From Polyangium sp. y55x31 (GTDB taxonomy: Bacteria; Myxococcota_A; Polyangia; Polyangiales; Polyangiaceae): DNA of 64,000 nucleotides. The translations under genes and the position numbers were made by a program. This document shows, in pieces, positions 19,382 to 27,934 of the stretch (positions are counted from its first letter, which is position 1; each line of letters opens with the position of its first letter). Under the pieces are notes generated by a model. The model ran no database searches, was not told the origin of the DNA, and saw nothing but the letters and a program-made list of their open reading frames with translations. Location of the stretch: assembly GCF_029946505.1 (NCBI RefSeq), contig NZ_JARZHG010000034.1, positions 1-64,000 on the forward strand, in the 5' to 3' direction.

Positions 19382-19406
19382 CCCCTCTCCCTGCACGGGA
19401 GAGGGG
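19382..19406 (+). terminator. Hairpin terminator between convergent genes
   Basis: CCCCTCTCCC (19382-19391) pairs perfectly with GGGAGAGGGG (19397-19406) across TGCAC. It lies between the small basic protein gene and the convergent lipoprotein gene, so it may serve both. T-tail is absent. The CCCTCTCCC/GGGAGAGGG motif also occurs as a dispersed repeat in many bacteria. Confidence 0.6.
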
Positions 19407-19416
19407 AGGATGAGCT

Positions 19417-19878
19417 TTACAAACCGTCCCTAGCGCTGCCGGTTTCGCCCTTCGGCGTGGCCGTGTCCGCGGGACGATCGAGGAGCGCCGTGTCACCCGC
19501 GGCGCACTCCTCCGTGTCGACGTGCCAGCCGCTCGCGTTGCGCCAGCGCTGGAGGAGCTCGGTCGTGCGCAGCTCGGCCTCGTCGATGCGTTGCCACTCG
19601 ACACGCACGCGCACCTCGGCCTCGTCGCGGTTTTTCATGCGCACGTCCGAAAGCTCGAGGTCGACGACACGCACGCGGTCACCCCAGGAGGCGTGACGCT
19701 TCGCCCACGCGTCGCGCGCCGAGAGCGCGACGTGCTCACGCGCGATGTCCATGCGGCCAAAGCGCAGCGCCGTGTTGTGGTCGTACGCGGCGTCCATGAG
19801 CTTGTCCGTCGGCGTCTGCGGCATGACGCAGCCGAGCGGAGCCAGCGCGAGGAGGAGGAGGGCGAGGGGAAGGCGCAC
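19417..19878 (-). CDS. Small lipoprotein of unknown function
   Basis: 153 residues from GTG 19878, the only start that gives a clean signal (RLPLALLLLALAPLGC) with lipobox. The mature part begins VMPQTPTDKLMDAAYDHNTALRFGRMD and continues as an alpha/beta domain with a repeated DVRMKNRDEAEVRVRVEW pattern, resembling NTF2-like or SnoaL-like lipoproteins, but this is not certain. It ends in a charged Thr/Asp tail. It lies 53 bases after the large protease/barrel gene in the same direction and may be the last gene of the run 24268-19417. Confidence 0.7.
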   Translation of the reverse strand: MRLPLALLLLALAPLGCVMPQTPTDKLMDAAYDHNTALRFGRMDIAREHVALSARDAWAKRHASWGDRVRVVDLELSDVRMKNRDEAEVRVRVEWQRIDEAELRTTELLQRWRNASGWHVDTEECAAGDTALLDRPADTATPKGETGSARDGL

Positions 19879-19931
19879 GTGCCGAAGAGACGCCTTGCAC
19901 GAGGATCGGGGCAAGTTCTTGGCCTTTCTCG

Positions 19932-22900
19932 TCAGAACGCGCTGGAGGCGAGGAAGTACATCTGGCCGCCCGGGATCGCCTTGCCGCTGAAGCCGTAGGC
20001 ATAACCGAAGCGGAGCTGCGTGTTGAGGTAGTAGCCGAGCGAGAGGCCGAGCCAGAGCTCGGCGCCGATCGAGGTGTGGAGCTTGGGCGCGTCGATGAGC
20101 GCGCCGTTCGAGAGGAACGAGACGTCGTCGCGCGTGAGCTTGTCGAAGGCGCCGCCGTAGTCGACGAAGAGGTTGCCGTCGAGGCGGCGGACGAAGAAGG
20201 GGAGCGTGGACAAACCCCAGTCGGGCTTGAGGATCGGGAAGCGGTACTCGGCGTTCGTGAGCAGGTACGCGCGGCCCGAGGCGCTGCCCGGCGCGTAGCC
20301 GCGCAGGACGAAGGAGCCGTCGTAGATGCCCGTGGTGACCGTGTCGACGATGCTGACGTTGTCGAGGTCGTAGCCGCCGACGAAGAAGAAGCCGTCGCGC
20401 GGGTAGGTGCCCGCAGCGATGCCGCCCGCGACGCGCAAGGCGAGCGTGTGCAAGCCACGCCAGGGCATGGGGATGTAGCCCGCGATGGAGGTCTCGGCCG
20501 TCTGGAGGGTGAAGTTGCTGCCGGTCGGCGGGCCCGCGTACTCGACGGCGAAGCGCATCGAGTAGCCGCGGATCGAGCCGGCCGCGTCGAGCGAGCCTTC
20601 GACGTTGGAGAAGGAGTAGGCCGCGCGGACGGTGCCGATCGTGCCGCCGATGGGAAGGCGCGTGCGCGTGGCGTACGGGTCGAGCTGGGTTTGTCCGGGG
20701 AGCTCGCCGCGGAAGCCGGTGAACGAGTAGGAGAGGCTGACGCTCTGATCGTTGAACTCGCCCGGGAAGCGGTAGACGAGGCTCGACGAGAGGCCGATGC
20801 CGCGCTCGTCGTAGGGGATGTCGCGGCCGTTGATGCGGTAGCCCTGGTAGCGCGGGGAGACGGCGTAGGAGAGGCGGATGCCGAGGTCGACGGGGAGCCT
20901 GCGGTAGGAGTAGTCGAGGTTCACGCGCGGCGCGGGCGCGGCGAAGTCGGCGATCATCTGCGCCTGGAACTCGTGAAAGCCCGCGACGTCGGCGCCGTAC
21001 GTGGAGAGCGTGAGCGCGTTCTGGCTGTAGTTGCCGGGGCCGAAGGAGACGGCGTAGTTGCGCGGCGCGAGCGTGGAGAACGGCTGATACGGCGTCTTCC
21101 GCATGAGGACGCGCTCGGCCTCGGGCGGAGGATCGGGGCGATCCGTGGGCGCCGGCGGCGCGTCGAGGAAACGCGCCGGGTCGAGCGGCATCGCGTAGAG
21201 GTCGTACCCCTTCGAGGTGTAGCCGACGTAGACGAGGGTTTTGTCGTCGGGGCTCACCGCGGGCTGGAGCGCGCCGACGCGCACGTTCGTGACTTGCTTG
21301 AGCCCGCGGCTCCCGACGTCGTAGGCGTAGATGTTCGGGACGCCGCTGCGATCCGAGGAGAAGTAGAGGGTTTTTCCGTCGCTCGACCAGGTGGGGTTCG
21401 CGTCGATGGCGCGGTCGTGCGTGATGTTCTCGAAGGAGCCGGTGGCGACGTCGACGACGCGGATGTCGCGGTAGCCGCCCGCGGTCCACGCGCTGTAGGC
21501 GATGGAGCGGCCGTCGGGCGAGAAGCGCGGCGTGTAGGCCTGCTCGAAGCGCGCGCTCGGGACGAGGTCACGCCGGTTCTGGATGTGGCCCTCGGGGTCG
21601 AGGTCGGCGATCTGGAGGAAGGTCGTGCCCTTCGTGTTGACGGTGAACGTGATGCGACGGCCGTCGGGGCTCACGTCGGGCGCGCCGGCGCGCAGGCCCG
21701 TGGTGAGGCGATGGCGCGCGGCTTCGTCGCCGCGCGGCGCCGTCTTGCCGTTCTCGACGCGGTAGAGGTCGTCGCGGCGGTAGACGATCTTGAAGGGGCC
21801 GTTGCTCTGGTGGAAGTGATCACCGGCCGGCGAGAACGACGAGGCCGAGGAGCCGCGGGTGCGGGCGACGAGCTGCGATTCCTCCTCGAACGCGTCGTGG
21901 CGGGTGCTCAGGCGCGCGCGGTAGATGCCCTCGCGGACGTTGTAGTCGTCGCGGTAGTAGACGAGCTCGTCGGCGTCCGTGGCGCGAGCGTTTCGCGGGA
22001 CGAACCGCGGGTAGAGGACGTTCCGGCCGTGGCGGGTGAGGCGTACGCCTTCGCGCAGGCCCCGCGCTTCGATGGCGCGCACCTGCGCGGCGTACTTGAG
22101 GCGCAGGTGATCCTTGAAGCCGTCGTAGAGCTCTTCGTACGTGCGGCCGGTGGCGCGGCGGATCGAGCGGTTGATGCCCCAGGGGATGAGGTTCTGGCCG
22201 TAGTCCGCGGCGACGGCCGTCATCGTGTGGCCGCCGTAGACGTCGGTGATCCAGCCGAGGAAACGCGAGCCGTAGAGGTACCAGATGTTGCCCTGCGGCC
22301 AGCGCATCGAGGTCGACGACATCTGATCGAGCCGGGCCATGTTGTCGTCGAGCACGTCGGCGCGCAGGTACATGTCGAAGAGCGCGGAGCGGAGGCGGCC
22401 CGCGCTCGACTCGCGCGACTCGTACACGGTGGCGAGGCCCTCGATGATCCATCGCGGCTGCACCTGGTTCGGCGCGTACGACTTGCCGAGGATCGCGTTG
22501 GCGATCGCGGGCAGCCCCGAGATGTTGTCGAGGTGCAGGATGTGCGTGTGCTCGTGCGTGATGAGGTCGAGCAGCCAGTCGTCGTAGTCGCCGAGAGGGG
22601 AGAGATCCTCGGGCGCGGTCGCGTAGAGGCGGACCGTGTTGAAGGGCAGCGCCGTGGCCGATCCGTTCGCCGAGTCGACGTCGTCCGTGATCACGATCTC
22701 GGTGACGCTGCGCGGGCGGTTTCCGAGCGCGACGGTGAGGCGCGCGTGGATGCCCTCCGAGACGCGCGCCACGCGCTCGGCGAGCGGCGTGAGCGTCGAC
22801 GGGTAATGGACGCGGAAGTGCGCCGTCTCGATGGTTTGCCAATCGAGGTCGGGGTCTCCGACGGCCTCGGCGGTGCGGGGCACGGCGAGGGCCAAGGAGA

Positions 22901-22946
22901 GCGCGGCGCCTACGAGGGCCGCACGGCGTTTGCGAGAAGGCTTCAC
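19932..22946 (-). CDS. MA-superfamily metalloprotease-like, TolB-type propeller and outer-membrane barrel protein
   Basis: 1004 residues from GTG 22946, which overlaps the upstream stop (GTGA). Signal peptide about 1-28. Residues about 35-290 form a gluzincin-like domain with HEHTH at 131-135 and a downstream WIIEG whose E169 fits the third zinc ligand. Residues about 320-610 carry WD40/TolB propeller repeats (SPDGRRITFT, SPDGRSIAYS, SSDGKTLYFSSDRSG, SPDDKTLVYVG). The C-terminal 370 residues are a BamA/surface-antigen-like barrel ending QMYFLASSAF. This suggests an outer-membrane protein exposing a periplasmic peptidase and propeller. Activity is inferred from motifs only. Confidence 0.8.
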   Translation of the reverse strand: MKPSRKRRAALVGAALSLALAVPRTAEAVGDPDLDWQTIETAHFRVHYPSTLTPLAERVARVSEGIHARLTVALGNRPRSVTEIVITDDVDSANGSATALPFNTVRLYATAPEDLSPLGDYDDWLLDLITHEHTHILHLDNISGLPAIANAILGKSYAPNQVQPRWIIEGLATVYESRESSAGRLRSALFDMYLRADVLDDNMARLDQMSSTSMRWPQGNIWYLYGSRFLGWITDVYGGHTMTAVAADYGQNLIPWGINRSIRRATGRTYEELYDGFKDHLRLKYAAQVRAIEARGLREGVRLTRHGRNVLYPRFVPRNARATDADELVYYRDDYNVREGIYRARLSTRHDAFEEESQLVARTRGSSASSFSPAGDHFHQSNGPFKIVYRRDDLYRVENGKTAPRGDEAARHRLTTGLRAGAPDVSPDGRRITFTVNTKGTTFLQIADLDPEGHIQNRRDLVPSARFEQAYTPRFSPDGRSIAYSAWTAGGYRDIRVVDVATGSFENITHDRAIDANPTWSSDGKTLYFSSDRSGVPNIYAYDVGSRGLKQVTNVRVGALQPAVSPDDKTLVYVGYTSKGYDLYAMPLDPARFLDAPPAPTDRPDPPPEAERVLMRKTPYQPFSTLAPRNYAVSFGPGNYSQNALTLSTYGADVAGFHEFQAQMIADFAAPAPRVNLDYSYRRLPVDLGIRLSYAVSPRYQGYRINGRDIPYDERGIGLSSSLVYRFPGEFNDQSVSLSYSFTGFRGELPGQTQLDPYATRTRLPIGGTIGTVRAAYSFSNVEGSLDAAGSIRGYSMRFAVEYAGPPTGSNFTLQTAETSIAGYIPMPWRGLHTLALRVAGGIAAGTYPRDGFFFVGGYDLDNVSIVDTVTTGIYDGSFVLRGYAPGSASGRAYLLTNAEYRFPILKPDWGLSTLPFFVRRLDGNLFVDYGGAFDKLTRDDVSFLSNGALIDAPKLHTSIGAELWLGLSLGYYLNTQLRFGYAYGFSGKAIPGGQMYFLASSAF

Positions 22947-24268
22947 AGGTCGTCGTAGAACATCGGCTCGCGGTTCCGCGCGTAGCGGTAGACGAGCTGC
23001 CTGCCCTCGTTGCCGATCTGGGTGAAGCGCGCGCCGAAGCCGGGCTCGGAGGAGCCGCTCGCTTCGCGCGTCCATTGCACGATGGCCTTCGCGTAGAACT
23101 CGTAGTCGCCGGGGAGCAGGACGCGGAGTTGCACCTCGGCGCCGAGCTTCGGGATGCGGTAGGTCGAGACGAAGATGCCGCCGTGCTCGATGACGTCGTT
23201 GCCGGAGAGGCCTTTGTAGAAGTTCGAGGAGCTGTGCGTGCCGAGCTCGACGTCGACGGCGCGCGTGCCGGGCGGAGGCGCGTGCTCTTTGACCTTCGCG
23301 GGCGCAGGCGTGGCCCTGGCGGGCGCGGGCGTGGGTTGCGTGCGCGGCTCGGCCTTCGCAGGCGCGGGCGTGGGCGCGGGCTCCTTGGCCTTCGCGGGCG
23401 CAGGGGCCGGCGTGGGCGCGGGCGCGGGCTTGATCTCCGCGACGGGCTGCGGCGCGGGCGTGGCCTTCACCTCGACGACGGGCTGCGGCGCGAGGATCGG
23501 CGCGGGCTTGATCTCCGCGACGGGTTGCGGTGCGGGCGCAGGCTCGGGGACGATCTGGAGGACCGGCGCGGGCTTGATGATCTCGACCGGTTCGGGCGCG
23601 GGAAGGGGTGCAGCCTTCGGTGGCGCCAAAGGTTCGGTCGCGGGAAGGGTTGCAGCCTTCGGTGGGGCCAAAGGTTCGGGCGAGGGGATGGGTGCAAGCC
23701 TCGCCTCCGACACAACCGGTTGGGGTGCGGGAAGGGGTGCAGGCTTCGCCTGCGCCAAAGTTTCGGTCGCGGGAAGGGGTGCAGCCTTCGGTTGCGCCAA
23801 AGTTTCGGTCGCGGGAAGGGGTGCAGCCTTCGGTGGCGCCAAAGGTTCGGGCGCGGGAAGGGGTGCAGGCTTCGCTTCAGCGACCGGTTCGGGTGCGGGA
23901 GCGGGTGCAGCAGGCTTCGCTTCGGCGACCGGTTGAGGCGCGGGCGCACCCGTGCCCTTGTACTTCGCGAGCGCGTTCACCTTCGCGAGCGACGCGGCGA
24001 CGGCTTCGAGCACCGTGTCGACCGCAGGGTGATCCACGTCGAGCGCCTGCACGTCCGCGAGGACCTTGCGTACGTTCTTGAGGGCGACGTCGCGGCCGTC
24101 GAGCACGGCGCCGTTGCTGCGCTCGATCTTGTGCAGGATGCCCATCGTCTTCGCGATGGGCTCGGCGGCTTCGAGGAGCTCGTCCGGCGCGTCGTCGGCA
24201 CTCTGCAGGGCACCGAGCGCCTCGGCGAGGGATGCGCGCGCGGTCTTTGCGAGCTGAGCGGGTTCCAC
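22943..24268 (-). CDS. PilZ-domain protein with long Pro/Ala repeat linker
   Basis: 441 residues, GTG 24268 preceded by GGAGGAGG. A helical N-terminal domain (residues 1-105) is followed by about 220 residues of Ala/Pro/Lys/Glu repeats encoded by a 42-bp minisatellite. The C-terminal 110 residues look like the myxobacterial PilZ variety (AVDVELGTHSSSNFYKGLSGNDVIEHGGIFVSTYR, then VQLRVLLPGDYEFYAKAIVQW). PilZ domains commonly bind c-di-GMP, but the canonical RxxxR motif is not obvious here, so ligand binding is uncertain. Translationally coupled to the downstream barrel gene. Confidence 0.75.
   Translation of the reverse strand: MEPAQLAKTARASLAEALGALQSADDAPDELLEAAEPIAKTMGILHKIERSNGAVLDGRDVALKNVRKVLADVQALDVDHPAVDTVLEAVAASLAKVNALAKYKGTGAPAPQPVAEAKPAAPAPAPEPVAEAKPAPLPAPEPLAPPKAAPLPATETLAQPKAAPLPATETLAQAKPAPLPAPQPVVSEARLAPIPSPEPLAPPKAATLPATEPLAPPKAAPLPAPEPVEIIKPAPVLQIVPEPAPAPQPVAEIKPAPILAPQPVVEVKATPAPQPVAEIKPAPAPTPAPAPAKAKEPAPTPAPAKAEPRTQPTPAPARATPAPAKVKEHAPPPGTRAVDVELGTHSSSNFYKGLSGNDVIEHGGIFVSTYRIPKLGAEVQLRVLLPGDYEFYAKAIVQWTREASGSSEPGFGARFTQIGNEGRQLVYRYARNREPMFYDDL
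23589..23930. repeat. 42-bp in-frame minisatellite, eight units
   Basis: Units start at 23589, 23631, 23673, 23718, 23760, 23802, 23844 and 23886; six are 42 bp and two are 45 bp. All keep the PilZ gene in frame. They encode variants of a 14-15-residue Pro/Ala unit (for example KAAPLPATETLAQP). The near-identical DNA of neighbouring units suggests recent slippage. Confidence 0.85.
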
Positions 24269-24309
24269 GGTCCTCCTCCAAGAAAGCGCGCCTGTCGCGG
24301 AGCGCGGCG

Positions 24310-25203
24310 TCAGCCTAGCAAAGGCTCCGGCGCAAGAAAGAGGCGGGCGAAGGCTTCTGCCGGGGCAGGCGCGCCGTCGATCTCACCGCGGACCAGGATC
24401 ACCGCGCCATCGCCGGTGCGAACCACGGCAAAGCCCCCCTCGGCGTACCCCTCTCCAGGCTCCAGCGCTTCAGGAAAACGCGGCGCTTTGCGGGCCTCGA
24501 GCACGGTGACGAGCGTGCCCGCGATCTCCGTGAAGGCCCCGGGCGCAGGCGCGAGGGCGCGGATGTGGCGGAGGACGCGGTCGGTGGGCCAGGTCCAGCG
24601 GATCGCATGCTCGTCCTCGCCGAGGGCAGGCGCGTACGTGACGCGGTCTTCGTCTTGCGGGATCTCGGCGATCGTCTCGCCGCGGGAGAAGCGCATGCAC
24701 GTGCGGCGCAAGGCGCGGAGCGAAGGGCGATCGAGGGCGCGCGCGAGATCCCAGCCGGTCCAGCGCGGATCGATCGCGAGCTCTTCCTGTTCGAGGATCG
24801 CGCCCGTGTCGTACTCCTCGGCGATGCGATGCACGGACACGCCCGTGACCTCGTCGCCGCTCAGGATCGCCCACGTCGTCGGATCCGGTCCGCGATGGCG
24901 CGGCAGGAGCGAGGGGTGCACGCCGATGCCGCCGAGCCGCGCGGCGTTGACGAGGCGCATCGGGAGGCGTGTCGTCCAGAACCAGCTCACGACGAGGTCG
25001 GGCGCGAGGCGCCTCACCCGATCGACGAGCGCGGGATCGGTCACCTTCGGGCGGACGAGGACACGCTCGCCGAAGATGCGGCGCGCGCGACGCAAGCCGA
25101 GCGCGTCCTTGCGGCAGACGGCGCAAAGCTCGATCGAGTGCCCATCCTTCGCGAGCAAGAGCGCGGCGAGCGGCAGGCCGAAAAACGCGATGCGGAGCGG
25201 CAT
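24310..25203 (-). CDS. Formyltransferase-fold protein (Fmt/ArnA-like) lacking the catalytic Asn
   Basis: 297 residues. The N-terminal domain follows the formyl_trans_N pattern: RIAFFGLPLAALLL, the PDLVVSWFWTTRLP strand, then GIGVHPSLLPRHRGPDPTTWAI and GDEVTGVSVHRIAEEYDTGAILEQ. His96 and Asp132 of the N-H-D catalytic set are present, but the Asn position (94) is Gly. A Fmt-like C-terminal domain follows (about 205-290). True Met-tRNA formyltransferases and ArnA keep the Asn, so this is probably a paralogue with another acyl donor or acceptor, or an inactive one. Monocistronic. Confidence 0.75.
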   Translation of the reverse strand: MPLRIAFFGLPLAALLLAKDGHSIELCAVCRKDALGLRRARRIFGERVLVRPKVTDPALVDRVRRLAPDLVVSWFWTTRLPMRLVNAARLGGIGVHPSLLPRHRGPDPTTWAILSGDEVTGVSVHRIAEEYDTGAILEQEELAIDPRWTGWDLARALDRPSLRALRRTCMRFSRGETIAEIPQDEDRVTYAPALGEDEHAIRWTWPTDRVLRHIRALAPAPGAFTEIAGTLVTVLEARKAPRFPEALEPGEGYAEGGFAVVRTGDGAVILVRGEIDGAPAPAEAFARLFLAPEPLLG

Positions 25204-25265
25204 GGCCTCTCTCCCTTACCCCAAAAATTTTCCCGCTTCGTAGGGCCCTGGTAGCAATCGCGCCC

Positions 25266-26054
25266 ATGGCGTCATCCCCGCGCCCTTCGTTTCACCCGGC
25301 CTTGCGGCCCGGGCATCGGTTCGACCCGGCTGCAGCGAGGCGACCGATCCTGGTATTCGAGGACGTGCACAAGGCCTACCGGCCCGACCAGCCCGTCCTG
25401 CGGGGGATGTCGCTCACGATCGAGCGGGGCGAGTTCGTGTTCATCACGGGGCCCTCGGGCTCGGGCAAGAGCACGCTCCTCCGCCTCGTGCACCGCACCG
25501 AGCGCGTCGACGAGGGGCGGATCCTCTTCCTCGGCCGCGACGTGGGGCGCCTGCGCGAGGAGTCGATCCCGGCCTTGCGCCGCAACATCGGGTACGTGTT
25601 CCAGGACTTCAAGCTCGTGCCGAGCTGGACCGTGTTCGACAACGTCGCCGTGGCCCTCGAAGTCGTGGGCCTGCCGCCGCGGCTCGTGCGCAGCCGCGTC
25701 GGCGAGGCGCTCGAACGCGTGGGGCTCGCGGGGCGCGGCGACGAGGAGGCCAAGCGGCTCTCGGGCGGCGAGCAGCAGAGGGTCGCGATCGCGCGGGCGA
25801 TCGTGGGCGAGCCGGCGCTCATCCTCGCGGACGAGCCGACGGGCAACCTCGATCCGCAGCTCGCGATCGACATCCTCGGCCTGTTCGAGGACATCCACGA
25901 GACCGGGGCCACCGTGCTTTTCGCGACGCACGATCGGACGCTGCTCGACGTGCGGCCGCGGCGCGTGGTGGTGCTCGACGCCGGCAAGGCGACGGACGCG
26001 CCGAACGGGCTCGACGTGGCCGGCGCAGAAGCCCCGATGAACCTCGTGGCGTAG
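25266..26054 (+). CDS. ftsE: Cell-division ABC transporter ATPase FtsE
   Basis: 262 residues from ATG 25266. After a 27-residue extension comes a single ABC ATPase: Walker A GPSGSGKST at 62-70, Q-loop VFQDFKLVP, signature LSGGEQQ at 165-171, Walker B ALILADEP and H-loop FATHD. The FtsE-typical QDFKLVP, in place of the usual QxxxLLP, supports the assignment, as does the following ftsX. With FtsX it forms the inner-membrane complex that activates septal murein hydrolases. First gene of a three-gene operon. Confidence 0.95.
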   Translation: MASSPRPSFHPALRPGHRFDPAAARRPILVFEDVHKAYRPDQPVLRGMSLTIERGEFVFITGPSGSGKSTLLRLVHRTERVDEGRILFLGRDVGRLREESIPALRRNIGYVFQDFKLVPSWTVFDNVAVALEVVGLPPRLVRSRVGEALERVGLAGRGDEEAKRLSGGEQQRVAIARAIVGEPALILADEPTGNLDPQLAIDILGLFEDIHETGATVLFATHDRTLLDVRPRRVVVLDAGKATDAPNGLDVAGAEAPMNLVA

Positions 26055-26069
26055 GGAGGGAGTGACCGC

Positions 26070-26960
26070 ATGGCGAGCGAACGGTACGGCGTGCGAGTGC
26101 CCATGAAGGCCTGGAGACCCGGGCGAGGGGACATGCGCGTGCACGTGCAGTCGATTTTCTCCCTCGCCGTCGCGTTCGTGTGCCTGGCGGCCTCACTGCT
26201 CGTGGTGACGAACCTCTCGGCGGTGCGTGATCGCTGGTCGCGGGCCGGGCGCGCGACGGTGTACCTGCGCGACGGCGTGGCCGACCCCGAGGTGAACGAG
26301 CTCGTCCGCGCGCTCGAACGGACGCCGGGTGTGAAGCGCGTGCGGCACGTGACGAGCGTGGAGGCGCGGCGCGAGATCGTGGTCGACGAGTCCGACGCGG
26401 CGCTCGCCTCGCTGCCGCCGGCCGCGTTTCCGGCCTCGCTCGAGCTCGGCTTCACGGACGACATCGGCGAGACCGATCTCCAGTCGATCGCGCTCAAGCT
26501 GCGGGCGTTGCCGGCGGTGGAGACGGTCGAGACGTATCAGCGCTGGACCGAGCGCCTCTCGTCGCTGCTCGGCGGCGGCGTGTCGGCGAGCGCGGCGCTC
26601 GCGGTGGTCGTGATGTGCGCGGTCTTCAGCGTGATCAGCTCGACCATGCGCCTCTTGCTGAGCCGGAGGCGGACCGAGGTCGAGGTCTTGAAGCTCGTCG
26701 GTGCGACGAACGAGTTCGTGCGTCGTCCCTTCGTGATCGAGGGCGCGATGCAAGGCGCGGCGGGCGCGGCGGCGGCGATCGCGCTGCTCGGCGGGCTGTT
26801 TTTCCTGGTGCGCGGGCGCTTCGATCACGAGCTCGCGAACCTGCTCGGTTTGTCGCCCTCGTTCTTGCCCTGGACCGTCTCGCTCGGGCTCGTGCTCCTC
26901 GGCGGCGCGCTCGGCGCGACGACCGCGCTCGTGAGCCTGCGCCGGATGGCGGCGATCTGA
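26070..26960 (+). CDS. ftsX: Cell-division protein FtsX
   Basis: 296 residues, ATG 26070 with GGGAGGG upstream; ATG 26103 is an alternative. A first transmembrane helix (about 29-48) is followed by a periplasmic domain of about 120 residues (VYLRDGVADPEVNELVRALERTPGVKRV, ETVETYQRW). Three further helices (about 172-195, 226-246, 265-288) follow, with the FtsX cytoplasmic motif RLLLSRRRTEVEVLKLVGATNEFVRRPFVIEG-type between helices 2 and 3. It transmits FtsE ATP hydrolysis across the membrane to the EnvC-like partner encoded one base downstream. Confidence 0.93.
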   Translation: MASERYGVRVPMKAWRPGRGDMRVHVQSIFSLAVAFVCLAASLLVVTNLSAVRDRWSRAGRATVYLRDGVADPEVNELVRALERTPGVKRVRHVTSVEARREIVVDESDAALASLPPAAFPASLELGFTDDIGETDLQSIALKLRALPAVETVETYQRWTERLSSLLGGGVSASAALAVVVMCAVFSVISSTMRLLLSRRRTEVEVLKLVGATNEFVRRPFVIEGAMQGAAGAAAAIALLGGLFFLVRGRFDHELANLLGLSPSFLPWTVSLGLVLLGGALGATTALVSLRRMAAI

Positions 26961-26961
26961 C

Positions 26962-27930
26962 ATGAGGCGCCGCACGTCGCTCCTGCCCGTCTTGCTCCTC
27001 GCGCTCGTCTCGGGCGCGGCGCGAGGCGGCACGCCCGTGGAGTCGCTGCCCGCGCAGGGGCCGAGCGCGCTCTCGTCCGTCGCGGATTTCGAGCGGCTCT
27101 TGAAGCGGATCGACGACGAGCAACGCGCCGTCGAGACGGAGCTCGCAGGCATCGATCCGCGCATCGAGACCCTGCGCAAGCGCATGCTGGCGCGCGGCCG
27201 GGCGTACTACCGTCACGTGCACGCAGGCCTCTTGCCCGTGGGGGAAGGCTTCGACGCGCTCGTCGATCACGCGGCGCGGGTCGAGCGGGTTCGTCGCGCG
27301 CTCGAGCGCGACATCGCCGACGAGAAGGCGCTGCTCGAACGTCGCACCGAGCTCGAAGGCCGCATCCTGCGGCTGCGCGGTGAGCGTGCGCCGCTCGAGC
27401 TGCAGCGCGAGGCCATGATGCGGGCCAAGCGCGCGCTCGAAGCCGAAGACGAGCGCAGGGCGGCGTTCGCGCGCGCGTTCGAGTCGTCGACACGCCCGGA
27501 TTACGTGGCGATTTACGGCGCCGACAGCGGGCCACGCGACGCGGACGCGCGCCTCGGGTTCGAAGCGCAAAAAGGCCGCCTGCTTTTTCCGGTCGCGGGG
27601 CGCGCCGAGGTGCGGCGGTCCTCGAAGCACGGCGTGAGCGGGATCGAGCTCTTCACGCAGCCCGGCGCGGCCGTGCGCAGCGTCGCCGCGGGTCGTGTGG
27701 TCTTCGCGGATCGGTACGACGGCTACGCGCTCACGGTGATCATCGATCACGGCGATCGTTACTACAGCGTGTACGCGAGCCTCGGTGGCACCGAGCTCCG
27801 CGCGGGTGATCCCGTGGCCGCGGGCGCGCGCGTGGGCACGGCGCCGGCTGCGGGGCAGGGCGACACCGTGTACTTCGAGATCCGCCGCGGCGCGACCCCG
27901 CTCGATCCCGGCCCCTGGCTCGGGCTCTAG
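26962..27930 (+). CDS. EnvC-like murein hydrolase activator with degenerate LytM domain
   Basis: 322 residues, starting one base after the ftsX stop. Signal peptide about 1-22, coiled coil about 40-175, LytM/M23 fold 205-322. Zinc ligands of active M23 peptidases are missing: the HxGxD region reads HGVSGIEL, the YxHL region reads VYASLG and the HxH region reads VYFEIRR. The end (YFEIRR...DPGPWLGL) closely resembles EnvC. Known biology: FtsEX recruits and activates EnvC, which switches on amidases at the septum. Operon order ftsE-ftsX-envC fits that model well. Confidence 0.88.
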   Translation: MRRRTSLLPVLLLALVSGAARGGTPVESLPAQGPSALSSVADFERLLKRIDDEQRAVETELAGIDPRIETLRKRMLARGRAYYRHVHAGLLPVGEGFDALVDHAARVERVRRALERDIADEKALLERRTELEGRILRLRGERAPLELQREAMMRAKRALEAEDERRAAFARAFESSTRPDYVAIYGADSGPRDADARLGFEAQKGRLLFPVAGRAEVRRSSKHGVSGIELFTQPGAAVRSVAAGRVVFADRYDGYALTVIIDHGDRYYSVYASLGGTELRAGDPVAAGARVGTAPAAGQGDTVYFEIRRGATPLDPGPWLGL

Positions 27931-27934
27931 CGCA

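Noticed and set aside
19417-21489. A 690-residue frame that could look like a frameshifted fusion of the barrel protein and the small lipoprotein
   Set aside because: Only its last 153 residues are protein-like and they have their own lipoprotein signal; the rest is the shadow of the barrel gene. No frameshift is needed.
20076-22958. A 960-residue open frame antisense to the protease/propeller/barrel gene
   Set aside because: Arg/Val/Asp/Ala-rich shadow without motifs; the minus-strand frame has signal peptide, HEHTH and propeller repeats.
23589-23930. Possible CRISPR array
   Set aside because: Units are contiguous, in frame and encode a Pro/Ala linker inside a real gene.
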